Source: Clostridiales bacterium
GTDB taxonomy: Bacteria; Bacillota; Clostridia; Oscillospirales; CAG-382
NCBI GenBank assembly: GCA_003343885.1
Contig: QAKH01000036.1
Coordinates: 1 to 64,000 of the forward strand
Reading direction: 5' to 3'
DNA length: 64,000 nucleotides
Below the pieces are notes generated by a model that had not been told where the DNA came from, did not search any database, and saw nothing but the letters and a program-made list of their open reading frames with translations. The position numbers and the translations under genes were made by a program. Shown piece by piece: positions 51,643 to 61,011 of the stretch (positions are counted from its first letter, which is position 1; the number at the start of each line of letters is the position of its first letter).

Positions 51643-52719
51643 TTGGAACGCAGAAAGACAAGAGAAGTAAAAATAGGAAATGTGACTGTCGGTTCGGGGC
51701 ACCCGGTATCTATTCAGTCCATGACCTTTACAAAAACTTCTGACAAAGAAGCTACGCTTTCACAAATAAAACAGCTTGAAAACGCCGGCTGTGAGATAGT
51801 CCGGTTTTCGGTGCCGGACGAGGAGTGCGCAAAAAGTATTCCTTACCTTAAGGAACATTCAAGCGTTCCGCTTGTGGCAGATATTCACTTCAATTACAGG
51901 CTTGCTCTGCAGGCTGTCGAATACGGCATTGACAAAATCCGGATAAATCCGGGAAACATAGGCGGCTCTGAGCGTGTAAAACAGGTTGCAAACGCCTGCA
52001 AAAGCAAGAACATACCTATACGCATCGGAGTAAACGGCGGCTCTCTTGAAAAGCACATACTTGAGAAGTACGGCTCCCCTACCCCGGAAGCTCTGTGCGA
52101 AAGTGCGATGTACCACGTAAAACTGCTTGAAAGATTTGATTTTAACGATATAATCGTATCCATAAAGTCCTCCGACGTGGAAACCACCGTCAAAGCAAAC
52201 AGGCTTTTTGCGCAGATGACGGACTATCCGCTGCATTTAGGCGTTACGGAAGCCGGAACCGAAAGAATGGGGCTTATACGCTCAAGCATAGGACTCGGCG
52301 CACTGCTTGTTGACGGAATAGGCGACACGATGCGTGTATCGCTGTCCGACGACGTTGTAAAAGAGGTTAACGCCGCAAAAGACATACTTTTCTCGCTCGG
52401 ACTCAGAAGCGGCGTAAAAGTGGTGTCCTGTCCGACATGTTCAAGGTGCAACATAAACGTTTTTGAAACCGCGAAAAGGCTTGAGGACGCCTTAAAAGAC
52501 AAGCCGTGGGATATTACCGTTGCGGTTATGGGCTGTGCGGTAAACGGTCCGGGAGAAGCAAGAGAAGCAGATATCGGCGTTGCCGGAGGCAAAGGAAACG
52601 CACTGCTTTTCAAGCACGGCGAGCCGGTGGGAAGTATTTCTTCAGACGAGTTGTTCGACGTTTTGATGAAAGAAGCGAAGAAGATTTGGGAAGAAAAGAA
52701 TATTTCTACTGCAAAGTAA
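51643..52719 (+). CDS. ispG: 4-hydroxy-3-methylbut-2-enyl-diphosphate synthase IspG
   Basis: IspG is a [4Fe-4S] enzyme of the MEP pathway that reduces ME-cPP to HMBPP. The 358 residues include the N-terminal TIM barrel (VPLVADIHFNYRLAL, RINPGNIGG) and the cluster cysteines in CPTCSRC and MGCAVNGPGEA. The start is TTG with AAGGGAGGT 7 bases upstream. It is 31 bases after rseP and shares its operon. Confidence 0.97.
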   Translation: MERRKTREVKIGNVTVGSGHPVSIQSMTFTKTSDKEATLSQIKQLENAGCEIVRFSVPDEECAKSIPYLKEHSSVPLVADIHFNYRLALQAVEYGIDKIRINPGNIGGSERVKQVANACKSKNIPIRIGVNGGSLEKHILEKYGSPTPEALCESAMYHVKLLERFDFNDIIVSIKSSDVETTVKANRLFAQMTDYPLHLGVTEAGTERMGLIRSSIGLGALLVDGIGDTMRVSLSDDVVKEVNAAKDILFSLGLRSGVKVVSCPTCSRCNINVFETAKRLEDALKDKPWDITVAVMGCAVNGPGEAREADIGVAGGKGNALLFKHGEPVGSISSDELFDVLMKEAKKIWEEKNISTAK

Positions 52720-52898
52720 CAGTTGACAAAAATAACCGTCATCTATCCAAAAATTGTTATTATAATTCGGACAAGCTGATTTGATGTGAAAAAAGTTGAT
52801 AAAACACATACGCCGGACGGCGAAAAATCAGCATATCCGCATCTGAAATACGTAAACTAAGCACACGAGGCTGTATAAAGAAAGGAAGTTTTTAGCAA

Positions 52899-55800
52899 AT
52901 GCCCATGAATTTCTACGAAAAATTCAAAAAATATACTCCTGACGATACAGCCAAGGGAGTTATAGACCATATTTCGGATTTTACAGCGCAGGTGGACGTT
53001 GCGAACCGTATGATACAGGTTGACGCCGATTTTGATACATATATCCCTCCTTACCGCTTTGAATGCGTTGAACAGGGTATTTGCGCTTCATATGAACTAA
53101 ACTACATGGTTATTCATCCGTCATACCCGAACGAGCCGTTCGATGTCGAGCACATGGACGCCGTATTTTTTGAGCTTGCAAGGCTCACAGCACAAGGACG
53201 TGGTTTTTTTAACGGAGCAGAAACAACTCTTGAGGGCGCTGACATCACGTCAAGCGGAGATACTCTTTATATCTCGCTTAAAAACGGCGGAAAAGATTTC
53301 TTAATTTACGGAGGCTGCGACAAGCTTATTTCGGACGTAATATTCAAGATGTTCCGCACAAGGCTTAAAATTGAGTTTTGCGGAGTCACAAGCATTGACT
53401 GGGAGCATCAGGATATTCCCCTGCCGGTTCCGAATGCTTCATTTCAAAAAAAGCCGGATCCTGCCAAGGTTTCAAACTCTCTTTCAAGCGGCGAGCTTAA
53501 AACACAGATCGACGCCGAAAACGCGCTTGTCACCTCCGGCGGTATGACTTTTGACATTTCGGAAATGCAGAATATTTACCGTAAAATAAAGACAATTGAT
53601 ATTATTCCCATAAGGATGATCGACAACTCTTCCCAAAGCCAGTTTACAATATGCGGAGAAGTTTTCTCTTTTCAGAAGAAAGTTACCAAAAACGGCTCTT
53701 ACTGCATTGTTTCGTTTTACATAACAGACAACGACTCTTCCGCCGAGGTTAAATGGCTGTATCCCGCCGACTCGGACGAAGATTATTCATCTATAAAAAA
53801 CGGCGTTTCGGTAATGCTCAGCGGAAACATGCAAATGGACAAGTTTGACAATGCGCCTGTTATAAAACCGAGCGCTATTGCTCTCATAAAGAGAGTGCTA
53901 AGAACTGACAAGGCTGAAAAAAAGAGAGTGGAGCTTCATCTTCACACCACTCTGTCAACAATGGATTCCACTTTTTCTCCCGAGGACGTGGTAAAGACAG
54001 TAACCAGATTCGGGCACACGGCTGTTGCTGTTACAGATCACGGAAACCTCCAGGCTTTTCCTGAAATAATGACAGAAGTTGAAAAGGTAAAAGCTGATTT
54101 CAAGGTGATTTACGGAATCGAGTCTTACTTTGTCGACGACACGGCGACTGCCGTATTCGGAGGCAAAAACTCGGATCTCAACAACGATACCTTCTGCGTG
54201 TTTGATATAGAAACCACGGGACTTTCCGCAAAGGACTGCGCCATTACGGAAATCGGAGCTGTGTTATACAAAAACGGCGAGATACTTGACACTTTTGAAA
54301 GCTTTGTAAATCCCGGGACACATATCAGCGCTAAAATAACCGAGCTTACGGGCATAACCGATGAAATGGTTGCGGACGCGCCGGACATTTCCGTGGTATT
54401 GCCGAAGTTTCTTGATTTTGCCGGCGACTGCGTATTTGTTGCGCACAACGCCTCTTTCGACATTGGATTCATACGCCACAACGCCGAAAAATGCGGCATA
54501 GAATTTAGCCCTACATACCTTGACACTGTCGCTTTATCAAGGTACTGCAATCCGGAGCTTAAAAAGCACACTCTCGACTCAGTTGCCGAATATTTTGATC
54601 TCGGCGACTTTAACCATCACCGTGCCTTTGAAGACGCGCACATGTTGGCTCTGATATTTGCCAAGCTCTGTTCAAAGCTTTCTGCCGAGGGACTGCACGA
54701 CCTTTCGCAGATAGTAAACTCAATGAGCGGAAGATGTGATCCGAAGAAGCTTAAAACATATCATCAAATTATACTTGTTAAAAACAAAACGGGACTTAAA
54801 AATCTATACAAGCTTGTTTCGTATTCCTATCTCAACTATTTTCACCGTGTGCCGAGAATTCCAAAGACTATACTCGAACAGCACCGTGACGGGCTTATTA
54901 TCGGTTCGGCGTGCGAAGCCGGGGAACTTTATCAGGCTATCGTTTCTGGAAAAAATCACAGCGAGCTTTTGGAGATAGCCAAGTTTTACGATTACCTTGA
55001 AATACAGCCGCTCGGAAACAATCAGTTTATGATTGAAGAAGAAAACTCAAACGTAACAACTGAAACACTCATGGAAAACAACAAAACCATAGTGAAAATC
55101 GGAGAGGAGTTAGGAATTCCGGTTGTCGCCACCGGCGACGTACATTTCAACGAGCCTACCGACGGCATATTCAGGCGGATACTTTTATGCGGTCAGAAAT
55201 TCAAGGACGGGGACAGAAAAATCCCCTTATATATGCGCACGACAGAAGAGATGCTTGCCGAATTTGAGTATCTCGGCAAGGAAAAGGCATATGAGGTTGT
55301 TGTCGAAAACACCAACAAAATTGCCGACATGATAGAACGCATACGCCCGATTCCCGAAGGCTCTTTTCCTCCCCATATGGACGGAGCCGAGGAAGAGCTT
55401 ACAAACAGCTGTTATGAGCTTGCAAAACAGCTTTACGGAGATCCGCTTCCGGAAATAGTTGAAAACCGTCTTGAAAGAGAATTAAAACCTATAATAGAGC
55501 ACGGATTTGCCGTATTGTACGTTATAGCAAGACGACTTATAAAGTACAGTGAACAAAACGGTTATCTTGTCGGATCCCGAGGTTCCGTCGGCTCCTCTTT
55601 TGTTGCAACCATGGCGGGAATTACCGAGGTAAATCCGCTTGCGCCGCACTACCGCTGCCCAAAATGCACATACAGCGAATTCATTACGGACGGTTCCGTA
55701 GGTTCCGGCTTTGACCTTCCTCCGAAAAACTGTCCGAGGTGTTCTGCTCCTATGGTAGGAGACGGGCACGACATTCCTTTTGAAACCTTCTTAGGGTTCA

Positions 55801-57248
55801 AGGGCGACAAATCGCCGGATATTGACCTTAATTTTTCAGGTGACGTACAAGGCATGGTACACAAATACACCGAAGTTCTTTTCGGCGCCGAAAACGTGTT
55901 CCGTGCCGGAACGCTCGGAACGCTCGCTGATAAAAACGCTTACGGATATGTCAGTAAATACCTTGAAGAACATGGAATAGAGCTTGGAAGAGCTGAAAAA
56001 CAAAGGCTTGCAAACGGCTGTACCGGCGTCAAAAAAAGTACCGGACAGCACCCGGGCGGCATAGTCGTAGTTCCTAAAGAATACGACGTATACGACTTTA
56101 CTCCGGTTCAACACCCTGCCGACGATCCGAAAAGCGACATTGTCACGACGCATTTTGCCTTCAAGTTTTTGCACGACACTATCCTTAAGCTTGACCTGCT
56201 CGGCCATGATGTGCCGACAAAGTACAAGATGATGGAAAAATATTCCGGATTAAGCGTGCTTGACCTGCCGATGAACGATCCTGACGTTATGGAGTTATTT
56301 ATCTCGACAAAGTCCATAGGCGTAAATCCTGAAGATATAGACAGCGAGGTCGGAACATTCGGACTTCCGGAGTTCGGAACAAAGTTCGTGCGTCAGATGA
56401 TAGTCGAGTCAAAGCCCAAAAACTTCACCGACCTGCTTCAGATATCAGGTCTTTCACACGGTACCGACGTATGGCTCGGCAATGCGCAGGACCTTATACA
56501 CAACGGAACCTGCACAATTTCCGAGGTTATCGGAACGAGAGATTCCATAATGACTTACCTTATGCACAAGGGACTTGATCCTTCCCTTGCCTTCAATATC
56601 ATGGAGATAACCCGAAAAGGAAAGGCTAAACAGAAGCTTACTCCGGAAATGGTTGAGGAAATGAAATCTCACGGAGTGCCGGACTGGTATATCGACAGCT
56701 GTTTTAAAATACAGTACATGTTCCCAAAAGCTCACGCGGTTGCGTACGACATGTCGGCGCTTCGCCTTGGGTGGTTCAAGGTTCACATGCCGCAGGTGTT
56801 CTACGCCGCATTCCTGTCGGTCGCTCCAGGCGGCTTTGAGGCGGAAATCATGACAAAAGGCAAGGAACACATAAAAAATGTCCTGCGTGAAATAGAAAGC
56901 AAAGGCAAGGAAGCGACACAAAAGGAAACAGACATGATTGCGACGCTGCAATTATGTAACGAGGCGTGCGCACGTGGTTTTGTATTTCTTCCGCCGGACC
57001 TTACAAAATCACACTCCTTCCATTTCCTTCCCGAGGGTGAAAAGGGAATTCGCTGTCCATTCTCCTCTATGGGCGGTCTCGGAGAAGCCGCCGCAGAGAG
57101 CCTGTACAACGCCTGCAAGGAATGTGAGGTACTGTCGGTTGAAGATTTGAGGACACGTGCTCAGGTTTCAAAGGCTGTTATTGAGATTTTACGGAAAAAC
57201 GGCGTACTGGAAAGCTTGAGCGAAACCAACCAGCTGACATTATTCTGA
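52899..57248 (+). CDS. polC: DNA polymerase III alpha subunit, PolC type
   Basis: This is the Gram-positive replicative polymerase (1449 residues). An N-terminal domain and OB fold precede a PHP domain (LHLHTTLSTMDSTFS) split by a DEDD 3'-5' exonuclease (FDIETTGLSAKD, HNASFDIGFIRHN; residues about 425-590). Then come the palm and finger domains (GSRGSVGSSFVATMAGITE, SPDIDLNFSGD, GTLADKNAYGYVSKY) and the beta-clamp tail ending NQLTLF, a clamp-binding motif. GAAAGGAAG precedes the ATG. It shows that the host belongs to the Firmicutes. Confidence 0.98.
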   Translation: MPMNFYEKFKKYTPDDTAKGVIDHISDFTAQVDVANRMIQVDADFDTYIPPYRFECVEQGICASYELNYMVIHPSYPNEPFDVEHMDAVFFELARLTAQGRGFFNGAETTLEGADITSSGDTLYISLKNGGKDFLIYGGCDKLISDVIFKMFRTRLKIEFCGVTSIDWEHQDIPLPVPNASFQKKPDPAKVSNSLSSGELKTQIDAENALVTSGGMTFDISEMQNIYRKIKTIDIIPIRMIDNSSQSQFTICGEVFSFQKKVTKNGSYCIVSFYITDNDSSAEVKWLYPADSDEDYSSIKNGVSVMLSGNMQMDKFDNAPVIKPSAIALIKRVLRTDKAEKKRVELHLHTTLSTMDSTFSPEDVVKTVTRFGHTAVAVTDHGNLQAFPEIMTEVEKVKADFKVIYGIESYFVDDTATAVFGGKNSDLNNDTFCVFDIETTGLSAKDCAITEIGAVLYKNGEILDTFESFVNPGTHISAKITELTGITDEMVADAPDISVVLPKFLDFAGDCVFVAHNASFDIGFIRHNAEKCGIEFSPTYLDTVALSRYCNPELKKHTLDSVAEYFDLGDFNHHRAFEDAHMLALIFAKLCSKLSAEGLHDLSQIVNSMSGRCDPKKLKTYHQIILVKNKTGLKNLYKLVSYSYLNYFHRVPRIPKTILEQHRDGLIIGSACEAGELYQAIVSGKNHSELLEIAKFYDYLEIQPLGNNQFMIEEENSNVTTETLMENNKTIVKIGEELGIPVVATGDVHFNEPTDGIFRRILLCGQKFKDGDRKIPLYMRTTEEMLAEFEYLGKEKAYEVVVENTNKIADMIERIRPIPEGSFPPHMDGAEEELTNSCYELAKQLYGDPLPEIVENRLERELKPIIEHGFAVLYVIARRLIKYSEQNGYLVGSRGSVGSSFVATMAGITEVNPLAPHYRCPKCTYSEFITDGSVGSGFDLPPKNCPRCSAPMVGDGHDIPFETFLGFKGDKSPDIDLNFSGDVQGMVHKYTEVLFGAENVFRAGTLGTLADKNAYGYVSKYLEEHGIELGRAEKQRLANGCTGVKKSTGQHPGGIVVVPKEYDVYDFTPVQHPADDPKSDIVTTHFAFKFLHDTILKLDLLGHDVPTKYKMMEKYSGLSVLDLPMNDPDVMELFISTKSIGVNPEDIDSEVGTFGLPEFGTKFVRQMIVESKPKNFTDLLQISGLSHGTDVWLGNAQDLIHNGTCTISEVIGTRDSIMTYLMHKGLDPSLAFNIMEITRKGKAKQKLTPEMVEEMKSHGVPDWYIDSCFKIQYMFPKAHAVAYDMSALRLGWFKVHMPQVFYAAFLSVAPGGFEAEIMTKGKEHIKNVLREIESKGKEATQKETDMIATLQLCNEACARGFVFLPPDLTKSHSFHFLPEGEKGIRCPFSSMGGLGEAAAESLYNACKECEVLSVEDLRTRAQVSKAVIEILRKNGVLESLSETNQLTLF

Positions 57249-57320
57249 TCTAAGACCCAATTTGCCTTTTATCGCCTTGTTCTGAGCTTTGAGATTTTTC
57301 GAATCAAAAAGGTGGTTAAA

Positions 57321-58577
57321 ATGACTGTTATTGAGCTATTTGACGTATCGCCGCTGCAAAATCTGTCAGGCGCCTTGAGCTTTAAGGCGGACAAGATATA
57401 CTTTTTAGGCTCCAACATAAAGAAAATGACCGAAAACTCGGAAGTTTATGAGAAAGTTATCCGCCGCTTCAATCCGATCGCCGAAATAAAATACGTTCCC
57501 ATAAAAAAATATGATATGAACAATGTATCTGACGTTATCTGCAAACTTGCGGAAAATGAAAAACAGGTTATCATTGACGTTTCCGGCGGCGACGACTATG
57601 TGCTTGCCGGAGCCGGGATTGCCGCCTGCCGCTGTGAGGGAAAAGGAGTTCAGGCTGTGCACATAAGCGTACGCTCCGGAGCCTTTTCCTGTTATGGGAA
57701 ACCGTTGTATTCACGAACGTTAGAAAAAAGAATAGATCTCACATGTGACGAGCTTATAAGTCTTCACGGAGGCAAAATCGTCTACACGGACCAAAAAAAG
57801 AGCGGCACATACCGTTGGGATTTTGAATCGGACGGATTTGAAAAAGATGTACGTGCGATGTGGAACATATGTCGGGCTGACTGCCGGGCATGGAACAAGG
57901 CAGGAGCGCTGATGGGTGAACTTGAAAGCTTTGCAAATCCAAAAAAAGCTGAAGATGACCGCAGTCTTACCGTTAACACGAGCTACTATTCACTAAAGGA
58001 AAAAGGAAAACGCTATCTTGCCGACTCCCTTGACTCTCATTTGCTTCGCCTTTCTAAAGCCGGTCTTGTGCGTTCTTATGTAAACGACGGAAAAAACTTC
58101 GGATTTGAGTACAAAAGCGCGCAGGTAAGGCAGTGCCTTGTAAAGGCGGGCACTGTGTTAGAACTCATGACCTATCTTGCGGCAAAGAGCGCAAGAACTA
58201 AAAAAGGTTTTACGGTGTATGACGACGCGTTAAGCGGAGTGGTGCTTGACTGGGACGGCAAAGTCCACCTTGGGGCAAGCAGTGTTTTAGATACTGAAAA
58301 CGAAATCGACGTACTTCTTGTAAAGGGCATGATTCCATATTTTATTTCATGCAAAAACGGTAACGTAGATGAAAACGAGCTTTACAAGTTAAGCGCTGTT
58401 GCCGCTCATTTCGGCATTAAATACGCAAAAAAAATACTTGTCGCAACGGATTTACAAAAGAACTACTCTTCTCTTCAGCGCTTTATAGGGCGTGCTAAAG
58501 AGATGAATATCAAAATAATTGACGGCGTACACAAGATGACGTTCGCGGAATTTTCAAAAAAGCTTGCGAACGTATAA
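57321..58577 (+). CDS. CARF-domain nuclease-like protein (Card1/Can2, DUF1887 family)
   Basis: This 418-residue protein has two domains. The N-terminal half (about 1-120) resembles a CARF Rossmann sensor: FDVSPLQNLSG, ADKIYFLGS and the turn IDVSGGDDYVLAGAGIAA, where CARF proteins bind cyclic oligoadenylates. The C-terminal third (about 270-400) resembles a PD-(D/E)xK nuclease: VLDWDG, ENEIDVLLVKG (Glu328, Asp330) and ISCKNG (Lys345). The acidic residue expected two positions before that lysine is Ser343. AAAGGTGG is 6 bases before ATG 57321. Card1/Can2 are activated by cyclic tetra-adenylate in type III CRISPR systems, but no CRISPR gene or array is near. It follows polC by 72 bases. Confidence 0.78.
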   Translation: MTVIELFDVSPLQNLSGALSFKADKIYFLGSNIKKMTENSEVYEKVIRRFNPIAEIKYVPIKKYDMNNVSDVICKLAENEKQVIIDVSGGDDYVLAGAGIAACRCEGKGVQAVHISVRSGAFSCYGKPLYSRTLEKRIDLTCDELISLHGGKIVYTDQKKSGTYRWDFESDGFEKDVRAMWNICRADCRAWNKAGALMGELESFANPKKAEDDRSLTVNTSYYSLKEKGKRYLADSLDSHLLRLSKAGLVRSYVNDGKNFGFEYKSAQVRQCLVKAGTVLELMTYLAAKSARTKKGFTVYDDALSGVVLDWDGKVHLGASSVLDTENEIDVLLVKGMIPYFISCKNGNVDENELYKLSAVAAHFGIKYAKKILVATDLQKNYSSLQRFIGRAKEMNIKIIDGVHKMTFAEFSKKLANV

Positions 58578-58607
58578 GATTCCTGTACCGCTGTTTCGGA
58601 GAAAAAT

Positions 58608-59363
58608 ATGTCAAAAGATATACTCGACTTGGGGCAAAAAAACGAAGCTCAAAATGAGCGCGCACGCTCTGAAAATACCAAATCCATTCTTCCAAAAATA
58701 GAAATACTGCACGAGGAAAAACATTTTGCCGCAGTAATAAAGCCTGCCGGTATTATCTCTCAGGCTTCCTCCGGCGCTGACGAAAACTCCAAAAGAAGTA
58801 TGGTGTCGCTTTTAAGCGCCGGGCTTTCTTCCCCGATATATCCTGTTCACAGGCTTGACAGGGAGGCTTTCGGCGTTATGATTTACGCTAAAACCAAAGC
58901 TGGCGCCGAAAAAATCAGCCGCTTAATTACTGACGGCTCTTTTGAAAAGCAGTATCTCACGGTAGTTGAGTCCGTTCCGGAGCCGGAGCGCGGAGAAATG
59001 GTTGATCTTTTGCTTCACGATTCCAAGAAAAACAAAAGCTACGTTGTGGACAGAGAAAGAAAAGGTGTGCGCAAGGCAATTCTTGAGTATGAAGTGTTAG
59101 GCAAAGCGCAGTACGCCGGGCGAACGCTGACGCTGATGAGAGTATTGCTTCACACAGGAAGGACTCACCAAATAAGGGTTCAGTTTGCCTCACGCAAAAT
59201 GCCAATAGTCGGCGATTCCCGCTACGGCAGCAGTATAAAGGCGCAAATGTGTTTGTGTTCATATAGAATTTCATTTATCAACCCTTTTTTAGGGAAGAAT
59301 GTATCATTTCAAAAAGTGCCGGACGGCGAGTTTTTCAAGCTTTTTGGACTTGATGTATTGTAA
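58608..59363 (+). CDS. RluA family pseudouridine synthase
   Basis: This 251-residue enzyme isomerises uridine in rRNA or tRNA. The catalytic Asp lies in YPVHRLDREAFGV (residues about 82-94). The RNA-contact motif LLHTGRTHQIRVQFAS and the C-terminal ISFINPF pattern are intact. The N-terminal S4 domain of the RluD group is absent, and the first 30 residues look disordered. The target site is not predictable. It follows the CARF protein gene by 30 bases. Confidence 0.9.
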   Translation: MSKDILDLGQKNEAQNERARSENTKSILPKIEILHEEKHFAAVIKPAGIISQASSGADENSKRSMVSLLSAGLSSPIYPVHRLDREAFGVMIYAKTKAGAEKISRLITDGSFEKQYLTVVESVPEPERGEMVDLLLHDSKKNKSYVVDRERKGVRKAILEYEVLGKAQYAGRTLTLMRVLLHTGRTHQIRVQFASRKMPIVGDSRYGSSIKAQMCLCSYRISFINPFLGKNVSFQKVPDGEFFKLFGLDVL

Positions 59364-59436
59364 TTTTCGAAAACATATGGTAAAATACCGTAGGATAACA
59401 GGAAAAAGATAAAAAGGCATTGAAAGGAATGTAAAA

Positions 59437-60720
59437 ATGTTAGACATCAGGTTTGTCAGGGAAAATCCCGACGTAGTAAAAGAAAATATAAGAAAAAAGT
59501 TTCAGGATGAGAAGCTTCCTCTTGTTGACGAGTGCATTGAAATAGACGCTAAGGTAAGAGCGCTCAAAGGCGAGGGCGACAATTTAAGAAGCGAAAGAAA
59601 CTCCACAAGTACTGAAATCGGCTCTCTCATGCGTGAAAAGAAAGTTGAAGAGGCAAACGCAAAAAAAGAGCGTGTAAAGCAGATTAACGCACGTCTTGAC
59701 GTCATAGAAAAGGAAGAAGCGGAGCTTGCCGAAGTACTGAAACAGAAAATGATGGTAATTCCGAACATCATTGACGATTCTGTACCGATAGGCCGTGACG
59801 ACAGCGAAAACGTTGAAATACAGAAATACGGTGAGCCGGTTGTTCCGGACTTCGAAATTCCTTACCATGCTGATGCCTGCGAGGCTCTCTCGGGACTTGA
59901 CAAGGAAAGTGCCGGCAGAACAAGCGGAAACGGCTTTTACTACCTTATGGGCGATATTGCAAGACTTCACTCTGCAATGCTTAGTTATGCCCGAGATTTC
60001 ATGATTGACAAGGGATTTACGTACTGTGTTCCGCCATTTATGATAAGAAGCGACGTTGTTACCGGCGTTATGTCGTTTGCGGAAATGGACGCAATGATGT
60101 ACAAAATCGAGGGCGAGGATTTGTATCTTATCGGTACCAGCGAGCACTCGATGATAGGCAGATTCAAGGGACAAATTATAAAAGAGTCCGACCTTCCGCT
60201 CACTCTTACCTCTTATTCTCCGTGTTTCCGTAAAGAAGTGGGAGCGCACGGACTTGAAGAGCGTGGACTTTACAGAGTTCATCAGTTTGAAAAGCAGGAA
60301 ATGGTTGTACTTTGCAAGCCGGAAGAGGCAATGGACTGGTATAACAAGATGTGGAGCTACACGGTCGAATTTTTCAGAAGTCTTGACATTCCGGTAAGAA
60401 CGCTCGAGTGCTGCAGCGGAGATTTGGCGGATTTGAAGGTAAAGAGCTGTGACGTTGAGGCATGGAGTCCCCGTCAGAAGAAGTATTTCGAGGTAGGTTC
60501 CTGCTCGACGCTCGGAGACGCTCAGGCAAGAAGGCTTTCCATTCGTGCAAAAGGCGAAAAGGGCACATATCTTGTTGCGACTCTTAACAACACAGTACTT
60601 GCTACGCCCCGTGGATTGATTGCGTTTATAGAAAACAACATCAATGCTGACGGCAGCATTCGTATTCCTGTCGCTCTCAGACCTTATATGGGCGGCAAGG
60701 AAATCATAAAGAAGAACTGA
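59437..60720 (+). CDS. serS: Seryl-tRNA synthetase
   Basis: SerRS charges tRNA-Ser (and tRNA-Sec). The N-terminal coiled-coil arm (residues about 30-105) precedes the class II core with motif 2 CFRKEVGAHGLEERGLYRVHQFEK and motif 3 GLIAFIENNINADGSIRIPVALRPYMGG. The 427-residue length is normal. GAAAGGAATG is before the ATG. It has its own terminator and is followed by a non-coding, hairpin-rich stretch. Confidence 0.98.
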   Translation: MLDIRFVRENPDVVKENIRKKFQDEKLPLVDECIEIDAKVRALKGEGDNLRSERNSTSTEIGSLMREKKVEEANAKKERVKQINARLDVIEKEEAELAEVLKQKMMVIPNIIDDSVPIGRDDSENVEIQKYGEPVVPDFEIPYHADACEALSGLDKESAGRTSGNGFYYLMGDIARLHSAMLSYARDFMIDKGFTYCVPPFMIRSDVVTGVMSFAEMDAMMYKIEGEDLYLIGTSEHSMIGRFKGQIIKESDLPLTLTSYSPCFRKEVGAHGLEERGLYRVHQFEKQEMVVLCKPEEAMDWYNKMWSYTVEFFRSLDIPVRTLECCSGDLADLKVKSCDVEAWSPRQKKYFEVGSCSTLGDAQARRLSIRAKGEKGTYLVATLNNTVLATPRGLIAFIENNINADGSIRIPVALRPYMGGKEIIKKN

Positions 60721-60813
60721 CAAATTTACACCGCAGAACAACATTTGAAAAAGATGTGTCATGTTCGCAATGATTTGTAGTTTTATGTAACAAAAAAGTA
60801 GTTGTTGCTTTTT

Positions 60814-60849
60814 AGGGAAAACCCCCGGCGAGGGTTTTCCCTCTTTTTT
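60814..60849 (+). terminator. Terminator after serS
   Basis: AGGGAAAACCC (60814-60824) and GGGTTTTCCCT (60832-60842) pair perfectly, then CTTTTTT. Confidence 0.88.
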
Positions 60850-61011
60850 AGCCGCTTTGCGGCTAAAAAATTCACTCTTTCCTGCGCTTTTAGAACGAAT
60901 AAGGTCTTTCGCCCTCTGCGGAGGGCGACGAGAGCTGCGCGCCCTCGACCGCGCCCGCTTTTCTTTCGAAGAAAAGCGGGACAAAAGAACTTGAATTTTC
61001 TTTTTTTCTGA
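60848..61011. repeat. Hairpin-rich intergenic element, possible dispersed repeat
   Basis: The stretch after the serS terminator holds three perfect inverted repeats and no gene. They are TTAGCCGC/GCGGCTAA (60848-60866), CGCCCTC/GAGGGCG (60910-60927) and CCCGCTTTTCTT/AAGAAAAGCGGG (60954-60980, 12-bp arms, loop TCG). Base composition is more G/C-rich than its surroundings. The pattern resembles dispersed intergenic elements of gut Firmicutes; only one copy is in this window, so repetition is not shown here. The open frame of the next, broken gene begins right at its end. Confidence 0.5.

Noticed and set aside
59364..59436. T-box leader before serS
   Set aside because: Only 73 bases separate serS from the preceding gene, and no T-box core or terminator is present.
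59584..60984. 466-residue minus-strand open frame over serS
   Set aside because: It is antisense to serS and continues into the intergenic hairpin element; the composition is not protein-like.
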